Shown here: piece after piece, positions 1-5,667 of the stretch
Layout of the letters: the number at the start of each line of letters is the position of its first letter
How positions within the stretch are numbered: the stretch's first letter is position 1
Position numbers and translations under genes: made by a program
Assembly: GCA_945957305.1 (NCBI GenBank)
Contig: CAMFLN010000268.1
Span: forward strand, 1-5,667
Origin: an uncultured Planctomycetaceae bacterium
GTDB lineage: Bacteria > Planctomycetota > Planctomycetia > Pirellulales > JACPPG01
Direction: 5' to 3'
Length of the DNA stretch: 5,667 bases
Notes under the pieces: generated by a model
Seen by the model: the letters and a program-made list of their open reading frames with translations, nothing else
The model's database searches: none
Told to the model about the DNA's origin: nothing

Positions 1-1355
1 CCTCGGGGTTGCGCTTCGGCAATGTTGCGACGAGTCTCGCTACCTACGCCGCTGCCTTCATCGAGTCTGGGCAAGTCGCGGTTCAAACGGGACTGCAAAC
101 GAGCGCGGGCGTACCGATTCAGAATGCGGCCGCGGATTGGATAACGATCGGCAATCAAATGTTCCTGGTCGCCCAGACCGGCGGACCGGTACCCGGGCTG
201 CCCCCCACGGCAACCTTTACGGGGTTGGGAACACCCGGGCTCAACAACCTGGGCACGATCGTCTACTCCGGTGCGTTCAGCAACCCTGCCGGACCGGTCA
301 ACACTGGCACCGGCATTTGGCTGTCCACGCCGGGCTATGCGGCACCTGTCGCCATGACGGGAATGCCGCTGCCGGAGCTTGGTCCGGACGTGACATTCCA
401 TGGCATCAGCCTGAACCAATCCGCTAATGGCAGTAACGCGCATGTGAACGCCGCGGGACAGACCGTGTTCCAGGGGCAGATCCAGGGGAGCGGTGTACAG
501 ACGGGTGTGAACGATCGCGGGGTGTGGCGGGGGGACCTGGGATCAGTGTGTTTGGTCGCGCGTACGGCTGATGCCGCTCCGGGATTGCCAGTGGGTTCGC
601 TGTTCTCCAGTTTTCCGCTCTTGTCCGTGGCGAATAACGGCGCGGTCGCGGTGCTGGCTCAAGCAGGATTGCCGGGAGCCCAACACGCCGGAATTTGGAC
701 CGGCGCGCCAGGTGACCTGCACAAGGTGGCCTATTTCGGCGATACGGTATCCGACGGACCGCACGGGATGGCAAGCATTGGCGTCATCACTTCATTCGCG
801 CAGAACGCCATCGGCGAGATCGCCTTCCAATCCAGCGGCGGCGCCATCTTTGGCCAGGATCAATTTGGACGGTTGCACGTTCTGGCGCGTCCTAACGACC
901 TGATCCAAGTGATGCCCGGCGACTTCCGCACCATTTCGGACCTTTTACTCCCCGTCGGCAACGAGTTCTCGGGCGGACCGACGGTGCTGAACGATCATGG
1001 GGAAGCCATTTTCTTGGCCCTTTTTACTGACGGCACGAGTGGCGTATTCATCTCGAATGAACTCGTCCCGCTGGCCGGCGACACCAATGCCGACGGCATC
1101 GTTAACGGCCAGGATTTCGCGCAAGTCGCCAGCAACTGGCTAACGTCGGGCATCAATACAAGCGACGTGAATTTCGACGGCATCGTGAATGGGCAGGATT
1201 TTGCCCTGATCGCCTCGAATTGGCTGGGGACGCGCGATGATGCAGGAATCGCCGCAGCGGCCGCGGTGCCCGAGCCGGCGACCGTTGCGCTGTTGATCGT
1301 GGGGGCGATCACCTGCGGGCTTCTTCGCCAACGAAAACGCCGTGCGCGAGCTTAG
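1..1355 (+). CDS. Exported NxxG-repeat protein with dockerin-like pair and PEP-CTERM anchor (5' partial)
   Basis: The reading frame is open from the left edge, so the N-terminus and any signal peptide lie outside the window. The TTG at position 9 is only the first possible start inside it. Residue numbers here count from that TTG (448 residues visible). Five imperfect repeats of about 57-68 residues each carry an NxxG core: N79, N147, N209, N266 and N328. Most are followed by a GIW/GVW/GVF motif (102, 171, 228, 346). This resembles the choice-of-anchor NxxGxxAF tandem-repeat family (TIGR05002/DUF7453-like). Two dockerin-like EF-hand motifs follow (357-378 and 385-406). The protein ends in VPEPAT (420-425), a hydrophobic segment and a basic tail, which is a PEP-CTERM sorting signal. 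By family knowledge such proteins are exported and processed by an exosortase. The ligand or role of the repeat domain is unknown. It converges on miaA with overlapping stop codons. Confidence 0.85.
   Translation, partial: SGLRFGNVATSLATYAAAFIESGQVAVQTGLQTSAGVPIQNAAADWITIGNQMFLVAQTGGPVPGLPPTATFTGLGTPGLNNLGTIVYSGAFSNPAGPVNTGTGIWLSTPGYAAPVAMTGMPLPELGPDVTFHGISLNQSANGSNAHVNAAGQTVFQGQIQGSGVQTGVNDRGVWRGDLGSVCLVARTADAAPGLPVGSLFSSFPLLSVANNGAVAVLAQAGLPGAQHAGIWTGAPGDLHKVAYFGDTVSDGPHGMASIGVITSFAQNAIGEIAFQSSGGAIFGQDQFGRLHVLARPNDLIQVMPGDFRTISDLLLPVGNEFSGGPTVLNDHGEAIFLALFTDGTSGVFISNELVPLAGDTNADGIVNGQDFAQVASNWLTSGINTSDVNFDGIVNGQDFALIASNWLGTRDDAGIAAAAAVPEPATVALLIVGAITCGLLRQRKRRARA
1077..1226 (+). repeat. Duplicated dockerin type I-like calcium-binding motif
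   Basis: Two 22-residue motifs lie 28 residues (84 bp) apart, at 1077-1142 and 1161-1226. Both read D-x-N-x-D-G-I-V-N-G-Q-D-F with a trailing ASNWL. The Asp/Asn positions match the calcium loop of dockerin type I and EF-hand repeats. The DNA is also nearly identical across about 30 bp of each copy and differs mainly at third positions, which suggests a fairly recent or conserved internal duplication. In planctomycetes such pairs are common just before a C-terminal anchor. No cohesin partner is visible here. Confidence 0.8.
1266..1352 (+). other. PEP-CTERM sorting signal
   Basis: The last 29 codons encode VPEPAT, a hydrophobic stretch of about 14 residues (VALLIVGAITCGLL), and the basic tail RQRKRRARA before the stop. 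This three-part pattern defines PEP-CTERM proteins, which are recognised by an exosortase at the cytoplasmic membrane. No exosortase gene lies in the window. Confidence 0.85.
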
Positions 1356-2356
1356 TTGTTCACTATCGCCGTCACGACTTCTTCTACGCTCTGGCCCTCT
1401 CGGCAGGGAATGAACCGGCATTCGCTCAGGCTGCGGAACCAGGTGAGTTGCCGCCGCGCGAAGGCACGCGTGCGGTTCTGCACGAGCTCGATGGTCTCGG
1501 CCAACGTGTATTGGCCGTTTAAGTGTTCGATCACCTCGCGATAGCCGAGCGCCTGGCCTGCTGTGTGACTCAGTCCTTCGACCGGGGCACTGGTAGATTC
1601 GGGAAGAGCACTGGCGGAGCCAGTGGCACACGTTGAGTCACGAGAGACGCCGTCGTCGCTTGCATTCAGCAGCGTGCGAACTTCGTCGACCAGACCGGCG
1701 GCAAACATCGCATCGACCCGCGCGTTGATGCGTTGATACAAGGCCTCGCGCGGCCAGTCGAGAACGAACACATGACAATCGCTGGCCGGGCGGGCCATGT
1801 CGAATTGTTTCTGTAACTGGCTGATTGGCTGGCCGGTTTTCTCGAAAACTTCGAGAACCCGCACCAAGCGTTTCGTGTCCTGCGGATGCAGACGCTCGGC
1901 CGAGACGGGATCCACCGCGCGCACTTGCTCGTGCAACCAGGCGGCGCCGCGCTGTTGGGCGTGGGCTGTGATGCGCTCGCGAAATTCCCAGTCAGCGGGG
2001 GGACCCTGAAAAATGCCGCGCAACAACGCTTTCAAATAGAGCGGTGTGCCGCCCACAAATAGCGGCACGCGCCGCCGCGACGCGATTCCTGCAACGACTT
2101 GCTCGGCCGCCGCGACGTAGTCAGCCAGGCTGTAGCTGTGCGAGGGCTCGCACACGTCGATCAGATGATGGGGTACCTGGGCCCGCTGTTCAGTCGTCGG
2201 CTTGGCGGTGCCGATGTCCATCCGTCGGTAAATGGCCATCGAGTCGAGCGAAATGATTTCCGCATCTAAGCGGCGCGCAAGCTCGACGCCCACGGCGCTT
2301 TTGCCAGCCGCCGTGGGGCCCGAGAGAAACCAGCAGTGATCGAATCGCGAATTCAG
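1352..2356 (-). CDS. miaA: tRNA dimethylallyltransferase MiaA
   Basis: MiaA transfers a dimethylallyl group to N6 of A37 in tRNAs that read UNN codons. Numbering is from a CTG at 2356 (334 residues, start uncertain). The P-loop GPTAAGKS is at 13-20, and SLDSMAIY...DIGTAKP (36-53) holds the conserved catalytic Asp. GGTPLYLK is at about 102-109. The sequence VFVLDWPRE...INARVDAMFAAGLVDEVRTLL (about 196-230) and the C-terminal QALGYREVIEHL and RTRAFARRQLTWFRS motifs are all family hallmarks. The GTG at 2293 would delete the P-loop, so translation must begin upstream. No ATG, GTG or TTG occurs in frame between the P-loop and the upstream stop at 2396-2398. CTG 2356 or ATT 2374 are the candidates. 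Between EVRTLL and QALGY there is a Ser/Thr/Ala-rich insert of about 23-25 residues absent from ordinary MiaA; it coincides with a DNA palindrome. The gene diverges from hisE and converges on the PEP-CTERM gene. Confidence 0.93.
   Translation of the reverse strand: MNSRFDHCWFLSGPTAAGKSAVGVELARRLDAEIISLDSMAIYRRMDIGTAKPTTEQRAQVPHHLIDVCEPSHSYSLADYVAAAEQVVAGIASRRRVPLFVGGTPLYLKALLRGIFQGPPADWEFRERITAHAQQRGAAWLHEQVRAVDPVSAERLHPQDTKRLVRVLEVFEKTGQPISQLQKQFDMARPASDCHVFVLDWPREALYQRINARVDAMFAAGLVDEVRTLLNASDDGVSRDSTCATGSASALPESTSAPVEGLSHTAGQALGYREVIEHLNGQYTLAETIELVQNRTRAFARRQLTWFRSLSECRFIPCREGQSVEEVVTAIVNN
1565..1641. repeat. Palindromic repeat-like insert within miaA
   Basis: An 8-bp inverted pair, GTGACTCA (1565-1572) and TGAGTCAC (1634-1641), brackets a segment that contains a perfect 7-bp stem. 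That stem is CACTGGC at 1609-1615 and GCCAGTG at 1619-1625, with a GGA loop. GCACTGG also occurs twice in direct orientation 21 bp apart (1587-1593 and 1608-1614). From the start of one outer arm to the base before the other is 69 bp, or 23 codons. This is close to the excess length of this MiaA between its EVRTLL and QALGY motifs. The segment reads in frame through miaA as a Ser/Thr/Ala/Pro-rich peptide. It is interpreted as a small palindromic element tolerated in a surface loop. Only one copy is in the window, so its mobility cannot be shown. Confidence 0.5.
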
Positions 2357-2436
2357 CGGCCGCGCGCCCCCAATTGCCTGATTTGCCTTCTCGGCTTAAA
2401 GTGAACCGTTCGACATTTACCGCCAGGGAGCTTGTT
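2357..2436. promoter_or_regulatory. Divergent intergenic region between miaA and hisE
   Basis: About 80 bp separates the likely miaA start from the hisE start, and both genes read outward, so promoters in both directions are expected here. On the plus strand TTGCCT (2374-2379) and TAAAGT (2397-2402), with a 17-bp spacer, are a weak sigma70-like pair with four of six matches in each box. No convincing operator, attenuator or riboswitch fold was seen by eye. The exact promoters are not resolved. Confidence 0.35.
2425..2430 (+). promoter_or_regulatory. hisE ribosome binding site
   Basis: AGGGAG lies 6 nt before the GTG at 2437. This spacing decides the hisE start in favour of GTG 2437 over the in-frame TTG at 2374, which would add 21 residues with no resemblance to HisE. 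Confidence 0.7.
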
Positions 2437-2793
2437 GTGAGCGAGACTTCCACGATCCTAGCACGACTGATGACCGTGATCGAGGATCGACGTGCGCGCC
2501 CTCATGAGCGTTCCTATACGGTCAAGCTCATGACGGCGGGCGTGGAGAAAATCGGCGAAAAGATTGTCGAGGAAGCCGCCGAGGTCGTCGACGCCGCGCG
2601 CGAGGCCGATGGCCCCGAGGCTCGCCGTCATTTGGTTCACGAAGCGGCCGATTTGATCTATCACTTGTTCGTAATGCTTGGCTTCAAAGAGATTCCCCTG
2701 GCCGAGGTCGAAGCGGAGTTGGCGCGCCGTTTCGGGATTTCGGGCTTGGACGAAAAAGCGGCGCGCCCTCCCAAGGACCATTCCGGCTCATGA
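2437..2793 (+). CDS. hisE: Phosphoribosyl-ATP pyrophosphohydrolase HisE
   Basis: This cytoplasmic enzyme performs the second step of histidine biosynthesis, hydrolysing phosphoribosyl-ATP to phosphoribosyl-AMP and pyrophosphate. The GTG start gives 118 residues, slightly longer than the usual 100-110. The hallmarks of the all-alpha, MazG-related HisE fold are present: SYTVKLMTAGVEKIGEKIVEEAAEVVDAA (26-54), with metal-binding acidic residues E45, E46 and E49, then HEAADLIYHLFVML (68-81) with E69 and D72. There is no fused HisI domain, so phosphoribosyl-AMP cyclohydrolase must be encoded elsewhere. The C-terminal tail after about residue 105 is Lys/Pro-rich and probably disordered. The stop overlaps the hisG start (ATGA), which points to a two-gene operon with coupled translation. 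Confidence 0.93.
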   Translation: MSETSTILARLMTVIEDRRARPHERSYTVKLMTAGVEKIGEKIVEEAAEVVDAAREADGPEARRHLVHEAADLIYHLFVMLGFKEIPLAEVEAELARRFGISGLDEKAARPPKDHSGS

Positions 2794-3641
2794 CGAATTT
2801 TCGCATTGGAATTCCCAGCAAAGGCCGACTGTCGGAATTGGCCGGCGAATTGTTGAAAGAAGCGGGACTCAATTACCGCCGCCCCGATCGCAGTCTGTTC
2901 GCGCGCTGCCGTGATATGCCGATCGACGTGACGTTCCTCCGCACCGAAGACATTCCCGTCCTCTGTGCCGAGGGGGCCATCGACATGGGCATCACCGGCA
3001 GCGACCTGGTCGCCGAACATCGCGCACCAGTCGTCGAACGTTTGCCGCTGGACGTGGGACATTGCCGGCTGGCGATTTGTGTCCCCGAAGCCGGAACCAT
3101 CACCGATCCGCGCGACCTGGCGGGCAAGCGCATTGCCACGAGTTTCCCCAACACGACCCAAGACTACCTGGAAAAACATCACACTCACGCCCACATGGTG
3201 CCGCTCTCGGGCTCGGTGGAAGTGATGATCGCCCTGGGAGTTGCTGACGCAATTGTGGACCTCGTGGAGACCGGCAGCACGCTGGCGGCCAATGGCCTGA
3301 AAATTCTCGACGAGATCGGAAATTATCAAACCGTGGTTATTCAAAATCGGGATTGCCGCCATCCCGAGCTTGCCGACCGCGTGGTACGCCGGCTCGAAGG
3401 GGTCGTCATCGCCCGCAGTTATTCGCTGCTGGAATACAACGTGCCACGCGGCAAGCTGAGCGAAGCCGAAAAGATCACCCCGGGCTTTAACTCTCCCACC
3501 GTCAGCGCCTTGGAAGACGCCGATTGGTGCGCCGTGCGCGTGATGGTCCGCCGCAGCGAAGTGATCTCGATTATGGAGCGACTCGAAGCACTTGGCGCCA
3601 GCGCGATTTTGGAAACGCGCATTACCAATTGCAGACTGTGA
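2790..3641 (+). CDS. hisG: ATP phosphoribosyltransferase HisG, long form
   Basis: HisG condenses ATP with PRPP to make phosphoribosyl-ATP, the committed and feedback-controlled step of histidine synthesis. The 283-residue length and the C-terminal extension mark the long, hexameric form that does not need HisZ. Visible motifs are IPSKGRL (8-14), the segment around RTEDIP (51-56), GAIDMGITGSDLV (62-74), and the PRPP-binding stretch DAIVDLVETGSTLAANGL (153-170). From about residue 208 the sequence matches the ACT-like regulatory domain (HisG_C), which in relatives binds histidine as an allosteric inhibitor. The ATG lies inside the end of hisE in an ATGA overlap. Its own Shine-Dalgarno is weak (AAGGA about 12 nt upstream), so coupling to hisE translation is likely. 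No further his gene follows. Confidence 0.95.
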   Translation: MTNFRIGIPSKGRLSELAGELLKEAGLNYRRPDRSLFARCRDMPIDVTFLRTEDIPVLCAEGAIDMGITGSDLVAEHRAPVVERLPLDVGHCRLAICVPEAGTITDPRDLAGKRIATSFPNTTQDYLEKHHTHAHMVPLSGSVEVMIALGVADAIVDLVETGSTLAANGLKILDEIGNYQTVVIQNRDCRHPELADRVVRRLEGVVIARSYSLLEYNVPRGKLSEAEKITPGFNSPTVSALEDADWCAVRVMVRRSEVISIMERLEALGASAILETRITNCRL

Positions 3642-3691
3642 AAGGGTAGTCGGTTGCCAGTAGTCAGTAGTCAGAGAGAGCGGGCAGTGGC
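3642..3691. other. Short convergent gap after hisG
   Basis: This 50-bp gap lies between the convergent hisG and amidohydrolase genes. It contains a 7-mer tandem repeat and no recognisable rho-independent terminator, since no GC stem followed by a T run is present in either direction. Confidence 0.5.
3658..3674. repeat. CAGTAGT tandem 7-mer repeat
   Basis: CAGTAGT occurs at 3658-3664 and 3665-3671, followed by a partial third unit CAG at 3672-3674, about 2.4 units in all. A related GTAGTCGG sits just upstream at 3647-3654. The repeat is non-coding and begins 17 bp past the hisG stop. Its function is unknown; it may be a remnant of a dispersed intergenic repeat. Confidence 0.6.
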
Positions 3692-4924
3692 CTAAGATCG
3701 TTGGATTTTGCGGCCGCGATAATAGGTTGCTGTGGGCGCCAGTTCGGAGCTGAAAATTAGCTCGTGCGGGTCGGCTGCCGTGAGTTCTTCGAGCGGGATC
3801 ACCGCCAGGTTGGCGAGCTTGCCCGGTTCAAGCGTGCCGATTTCGTGCGCGCGACCTAAGGCTTGCGCGCCGGCAATTGTTCCCAGTCGCAAGACTTCGC
3901 GAGGCGCTAGCTCCGGAAAGCCCCTGGCCACATGCCGCATCTCGGCCAACAGGCTCAGGTCGGGGTTCGAGGCGCGGCTGTCGGTGCCCAGCGCCACGCG
4001 ACCTCCCAGCGCCATAAGTTTGGGCAGCGGGTGACGTCGATGCCCAAAGTAGTCATGCGTCCGCGGGCAGTAGACGAGCGTCATGCGCTCGGCATGCACG
4101 GCCAGGTACTCTAGTTCCTCGATGTTGAGATAGTTGCCATGCACGACCAATGCGCGGGGTGCTTCGGCGAGAATCTGCAAGTACTCGAGCGGATGCGTGC
4201 CATGCGGGATCGCTGTGGGTTCCCATACGCCCAGGACCTGCAGCATGTCTCGAAAAGGACCGCTGCCCGCGGTCAGCAATTCAATTTCTTCGGGCGATTC
4301 GGCCAGGTGCATGGCAACGGGCAAGCGATGCGCCATCGCCAACCGTACCAGCCCCACGACTAACTCGGGGTGCACCGAGTACGGAGCGTGAGGACTGATC
4401 CCTGGGTGCCAGGAGCGGGCGTCGGCCGATTCTTCGACGAAGCGTGCGGCATCGGCCAACCGCTCGGTAGCGCGTTCGGCCGGCAGCCCCAGCAACTCGT
4501 AAAACACCGTCAGGTCGAGCGCTGCTGCGCTGAGCGATTCAGCGGTCCAGCCCCCCGTGGCAATCTCGCCGACCGTTGTTGTGCCGGCTTGCAACGATTC
4601 GGCCAGCCCGGCCGCGATGGCGGCAGCCGGGTCCCGCGCGTCCGAGCGGCGCGTGGCAATCACCTCACGAATCCACTCCGGCAGCGGCTGTCCACGCCGA
4701 CCAAGCGGCTTCTGGCAATCGCTGAACTCGAGATGAGTATGCGCGTTGACCAGGCCCGGCAGCAGGGCAACGTTTCCCAGATCGATGCAGTTGGCCGTCG
4801 ATCGGGCCTCGACGGCGACAATGCGCTCTCCCTGGACCGTTATACAACCGCCAGGGAGTGGCGGCCCGGCGACCGGGAAAACGTAGCGCGCGGTGAGCGA
4901 ATAAGCTGCGGTTTCGTCAAGCAT
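3692..4924 (-). CDS. Amidohydrolase-family deaminase (TRZ/ATZ-like)
   Basis: The 410-residue protein has the composite beta-sandwich plus TIM-barrel layout of the cytosine-deaminase-like amidohydrolases. The metal and catalytic residues are all visible: HxH in NAHTHLEF (H62, H64), H206 and the catalytic-acid candidate E209 in MHLAES, H262 in VVHGNY, and D315 in LGTDS. Also typical are GISPHAPYSVHPEL (175-188), YCPRTH (285-290), and a closing GTLEPGKLANLAVI (363-376), which is the return to the small domain. By family knowledge these enzymes deaminate or dechlorinate N-heterocycles. Candidates are aminodeoxyfutalosine deaminase of the futalosine menaquinone pathway, S-adenosylhomocysteine/methylthioadenosine deaminase, and guanine-type deaminases; the sequence alone does not choose between them. 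The ATG at 4924 is the first possible start because a TGA lies two codons upstream. No strong Shine-Dalgarno is seen. No signal peptide is present, so it is presumably cytoplasmic. Confidence 0.85.
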   Translation of the reverse strand: MLDETAAYSLTARYVFPVAGPPLPGGCITVQGERIVAVEARSTANCIDLGNVALLPGLVNAHTHLEFSDCQKPLGRRGQPLPEWIREVIATRRSDARDPAAAIAAGLAESLQAGTTTVGEIATGGWTAESLSAAALDLTVFYELLGLPAERATERLADAARFVEESADARSWHPGISPHAPYSVHPELVVGLVRLAMAHRLPVAMHLAESPEEIELLTAGSGPFRDMLQVLGVWEPTAIPHGTHPLEYLQILAEAPRALVVHGNYLNIEELEYLAVHAERMTLVYCPRTHDYFGHRRHPLPKLMALGGRVALGTDSRASNPDLSLLAEMRHVARGFPELAPREVLRLGTIAGAQALGRAHEIGTLEPGKLANLAVIPLEELTAADPHELIFSSELAPTATYYRGRKIQRS

Positions 4925-5032
4925 GCGTCATTCGAGCGACAATTCAAAGGTTCGGATCGCATTGCCGGCCATTGGTTTGGCTGCAGCATTATTTTATCCG
5001 AGTTTCGGCTGCGGTTCGAATGACAACACCTG
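4925..5032. other. Spacer between DUF4139-like gene and amidohydrolase gene
   Basis: This 108-bp gap separates two minus-strand genes. On the minus strand TAAAAT (plus-strand 4991-4996), in a locally AT-rich patch, matches five of six bases of a -10 box about 65 nt before the amidohydrolase ATG. The region 17 bp upstream matches a -35 box poorly. A separate promoter for the amidohydrolase gene is therefore possible but weakly supported. No terminator or coding sequence is evident. Confidence 0.3.
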
Positions 5033-5667
5033 CTATCCCAGGTCAAGGCTCAGCAGGTATTCATCGAGAGACTTTTGCTTCTCGTTGATCTGCCGATTGA
5101 TTTCCTCGATCTGAGTGCGAGCTTTTTCGACCTGGTCTTCCTGCTCGCTGAACTTTTTGACGTAGCGGGAATAAAGATCGCTGTTACGATCCAGCCGACC
5201 CATGTTCTCGCGAATTCGGCCTTGCTCCTGCGTGATGCTGTCGATCAGCTGCGTCCGCTCTTGGCGGCTGTTCAAGAGCTGCTGCAATTCCGTCTTGCGC
5301 TTGACGATTTCCTGCAGAGCTTTTTTCACTGGCTCGCCGACTGCGCTGGCGTGCTGGTACAGCACGATCGCGTCGTCGGTCAGGTTTGTGAGCGCCACTT
5401 CCTGTGAGACGGTTTGCTCTTCGACGATATTGAGCGTGCTGGGCTTGCCTGGCTCGGCCGTGACGGCAAAACGATACAGGTCGCGCGTCTTTTCGGCCGG
5501 TTCTTTCGGCTCGACCAGCTTCCAATTGGCGTCGTGCGTGTACTCGATCAGCACCTTCTTGTCGTGCTTGTCGGAATTCTTGACTGTGTAGATTTGCGTG
5601 CGCTGCAGCTTGCGCGTCGCGGTCAGCGTCCCTTTGGCGATCCGCACGCTCATGAGCTGTTCGGGCG
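5033..5667 (-). CDS. DUF4139-like protein, C-terminal part (5' partial)
   Basis: The frame stays open to the right edge of the window, through Pro-Glu-Gln-Leu just before the internal ATG at 5651-5653, so the gene starts outside. Numbering is from that ATG (206 residues visible). Residues 1-90 include IYTVKNSDKHDKKVLIEYTH, NWKLVEPKEPAEKTRDLYRFAV and a Val/Glu-rich strand region. This resembles the end of the beta-rich DUF4139 domain found in large planctomycete and proteobacterial proteins of unknown function. From about 107 to 198 the sequence is strongly Glu/Lys/Gln/Arg-rich with heptad-like Leu/Ile spacing, predicting a long coiled coil. It ends DEYLLSLDLG. No transmembrane segment or catalytic motif is visible in this part. 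The assignment rests on recalled family patterns. It lies upstream of the amidohydrolase gene on the same strand with no obvious functional link. Confidence 0.7.
   Translation of the reverse strand, partial: PEQLMSVRIAKGTLTATRKLQRTQIYTVKNSDKHDKKVLIEYTHDANWKLVEPKEPAEKTRDLYRFAVTAEPGKPSTLNIVEEQTVSQEVALTNLTDDAIVLYQHASAVGEPVKKALQEIVKRKTELQQLLNSRQERTQLIDSITQEQGRIRENMGRLDRNSDLYSRYVKKFSEQEDQVEKARTQIEEINRQINEKQKSLDEYLLSLDLG

Noticed and set aside
1609..1625. Hairpin as a rho-independent terminator
   Set aside because: It sits within the miaA coding sequence, the stem is only 7 bp, and no T run follows on either strand.
1140..1631. 163-residue minus-strand open frame overlapping the 3' ends of gene 1 and miaA
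   Set aside because: It is an alternative frame of miaA running on antisense to the PEP-CTERM gene. No motif supports it.
1352..2293. miaA starting at GTG 2293
   Set aside because: This would remove GPTAAGKS, the nucleotide-binding loop, which is encoded in the same frame just upstream.
2374..2436. N-terminal extension of hisE from TTG 2374
   Set aside because: The extra 21 residues do not resemble HisE, and a good ribosome binding site sits 6 nt before GTG 2437.
2661..3362. 233-residue open frame on the minus strand across hisE/hisG
   Set aside because: It is antisense to two clearly recognised enzymes, has no family motif, and is explained by GC-rich codon use leaving the opposite frame open.
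4370..5023. 217-residue open frame on the plus strand opposite the amidohydrolase
   Set aside because: It lies mostly antisense to the N-terminal half of a well-supported gene. Its composition is Arg/Gly/Gln-rich with no recognisable domain or ribosome binding site.
1..5667. CRISPR array, tRNA, rRNA, insertion sequence or phage gene
   Set aside because: Reading both strands by eye showed no regularly spaced repeats, no tRNA-like cloverleaf and no transposase or integrase motif.

Overview
The window looks like chromosomal DNA from a planctomycete, most likely of the Pirellulales or a near relative. The evidence is the GC-rich composition (judged by eye) and an exported protein that combines NxxG-type tandem repeats, a dockerin-like EF-hand pair and a PEP-CTERM tail. 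A DUF4139-like protein and a long-form HisG fit the same picture. This placement is inference from gene content, not from a marker phylogeny.

Layout, left to right. Positions 1-1355 (+) hold the 3' part of a surface or secreted repeat protein whose N-terminus lies outside the window. It converges on miaA (minus strand, about 2356 down to 1352), a tRNA dimethylallyltransferase gene, and the two stop codons share bases. The miaA coding sequence carries an in-frame extra segment of about 23-25 codons built around a perfect DNA palindrome, and its start codon appears to be non-canonical. An intergenic stretch of about 80 bp, probably holding divergent promoters, separates miaA from the hisE-hisG pair (2437-3641, +). 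These encode the first two enzymes of histidine biosynthesis and overlap by the four bases ATGA. A 50-bp gap with a short 7-mer tandem repeat follows. Next comes a minus-strand amidohydrolase/deaminase gene (4924 down to 3692). After a 108-bp spacer, the window ends with the 3' part of a minus-strand gene for a DUF4139-like protein with a long C-terminal coiled coil (5667 down to 5033).

How the genes work together: only hisE and hisG form an obvious functional unit. HisG makes phosphoribosyl-ATP and HisE hydrolyses it. The other genes are unrelated housekeeping or surface functions. No tRNA, rRNA, CRISPR array, insertion sequence or prophage gene was seen. The most unusual signal is the palindromic element inside miaA, which resembles in principle the protein-coding palindromic elements known from Rickettsia. 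No new multi-gene system was found.
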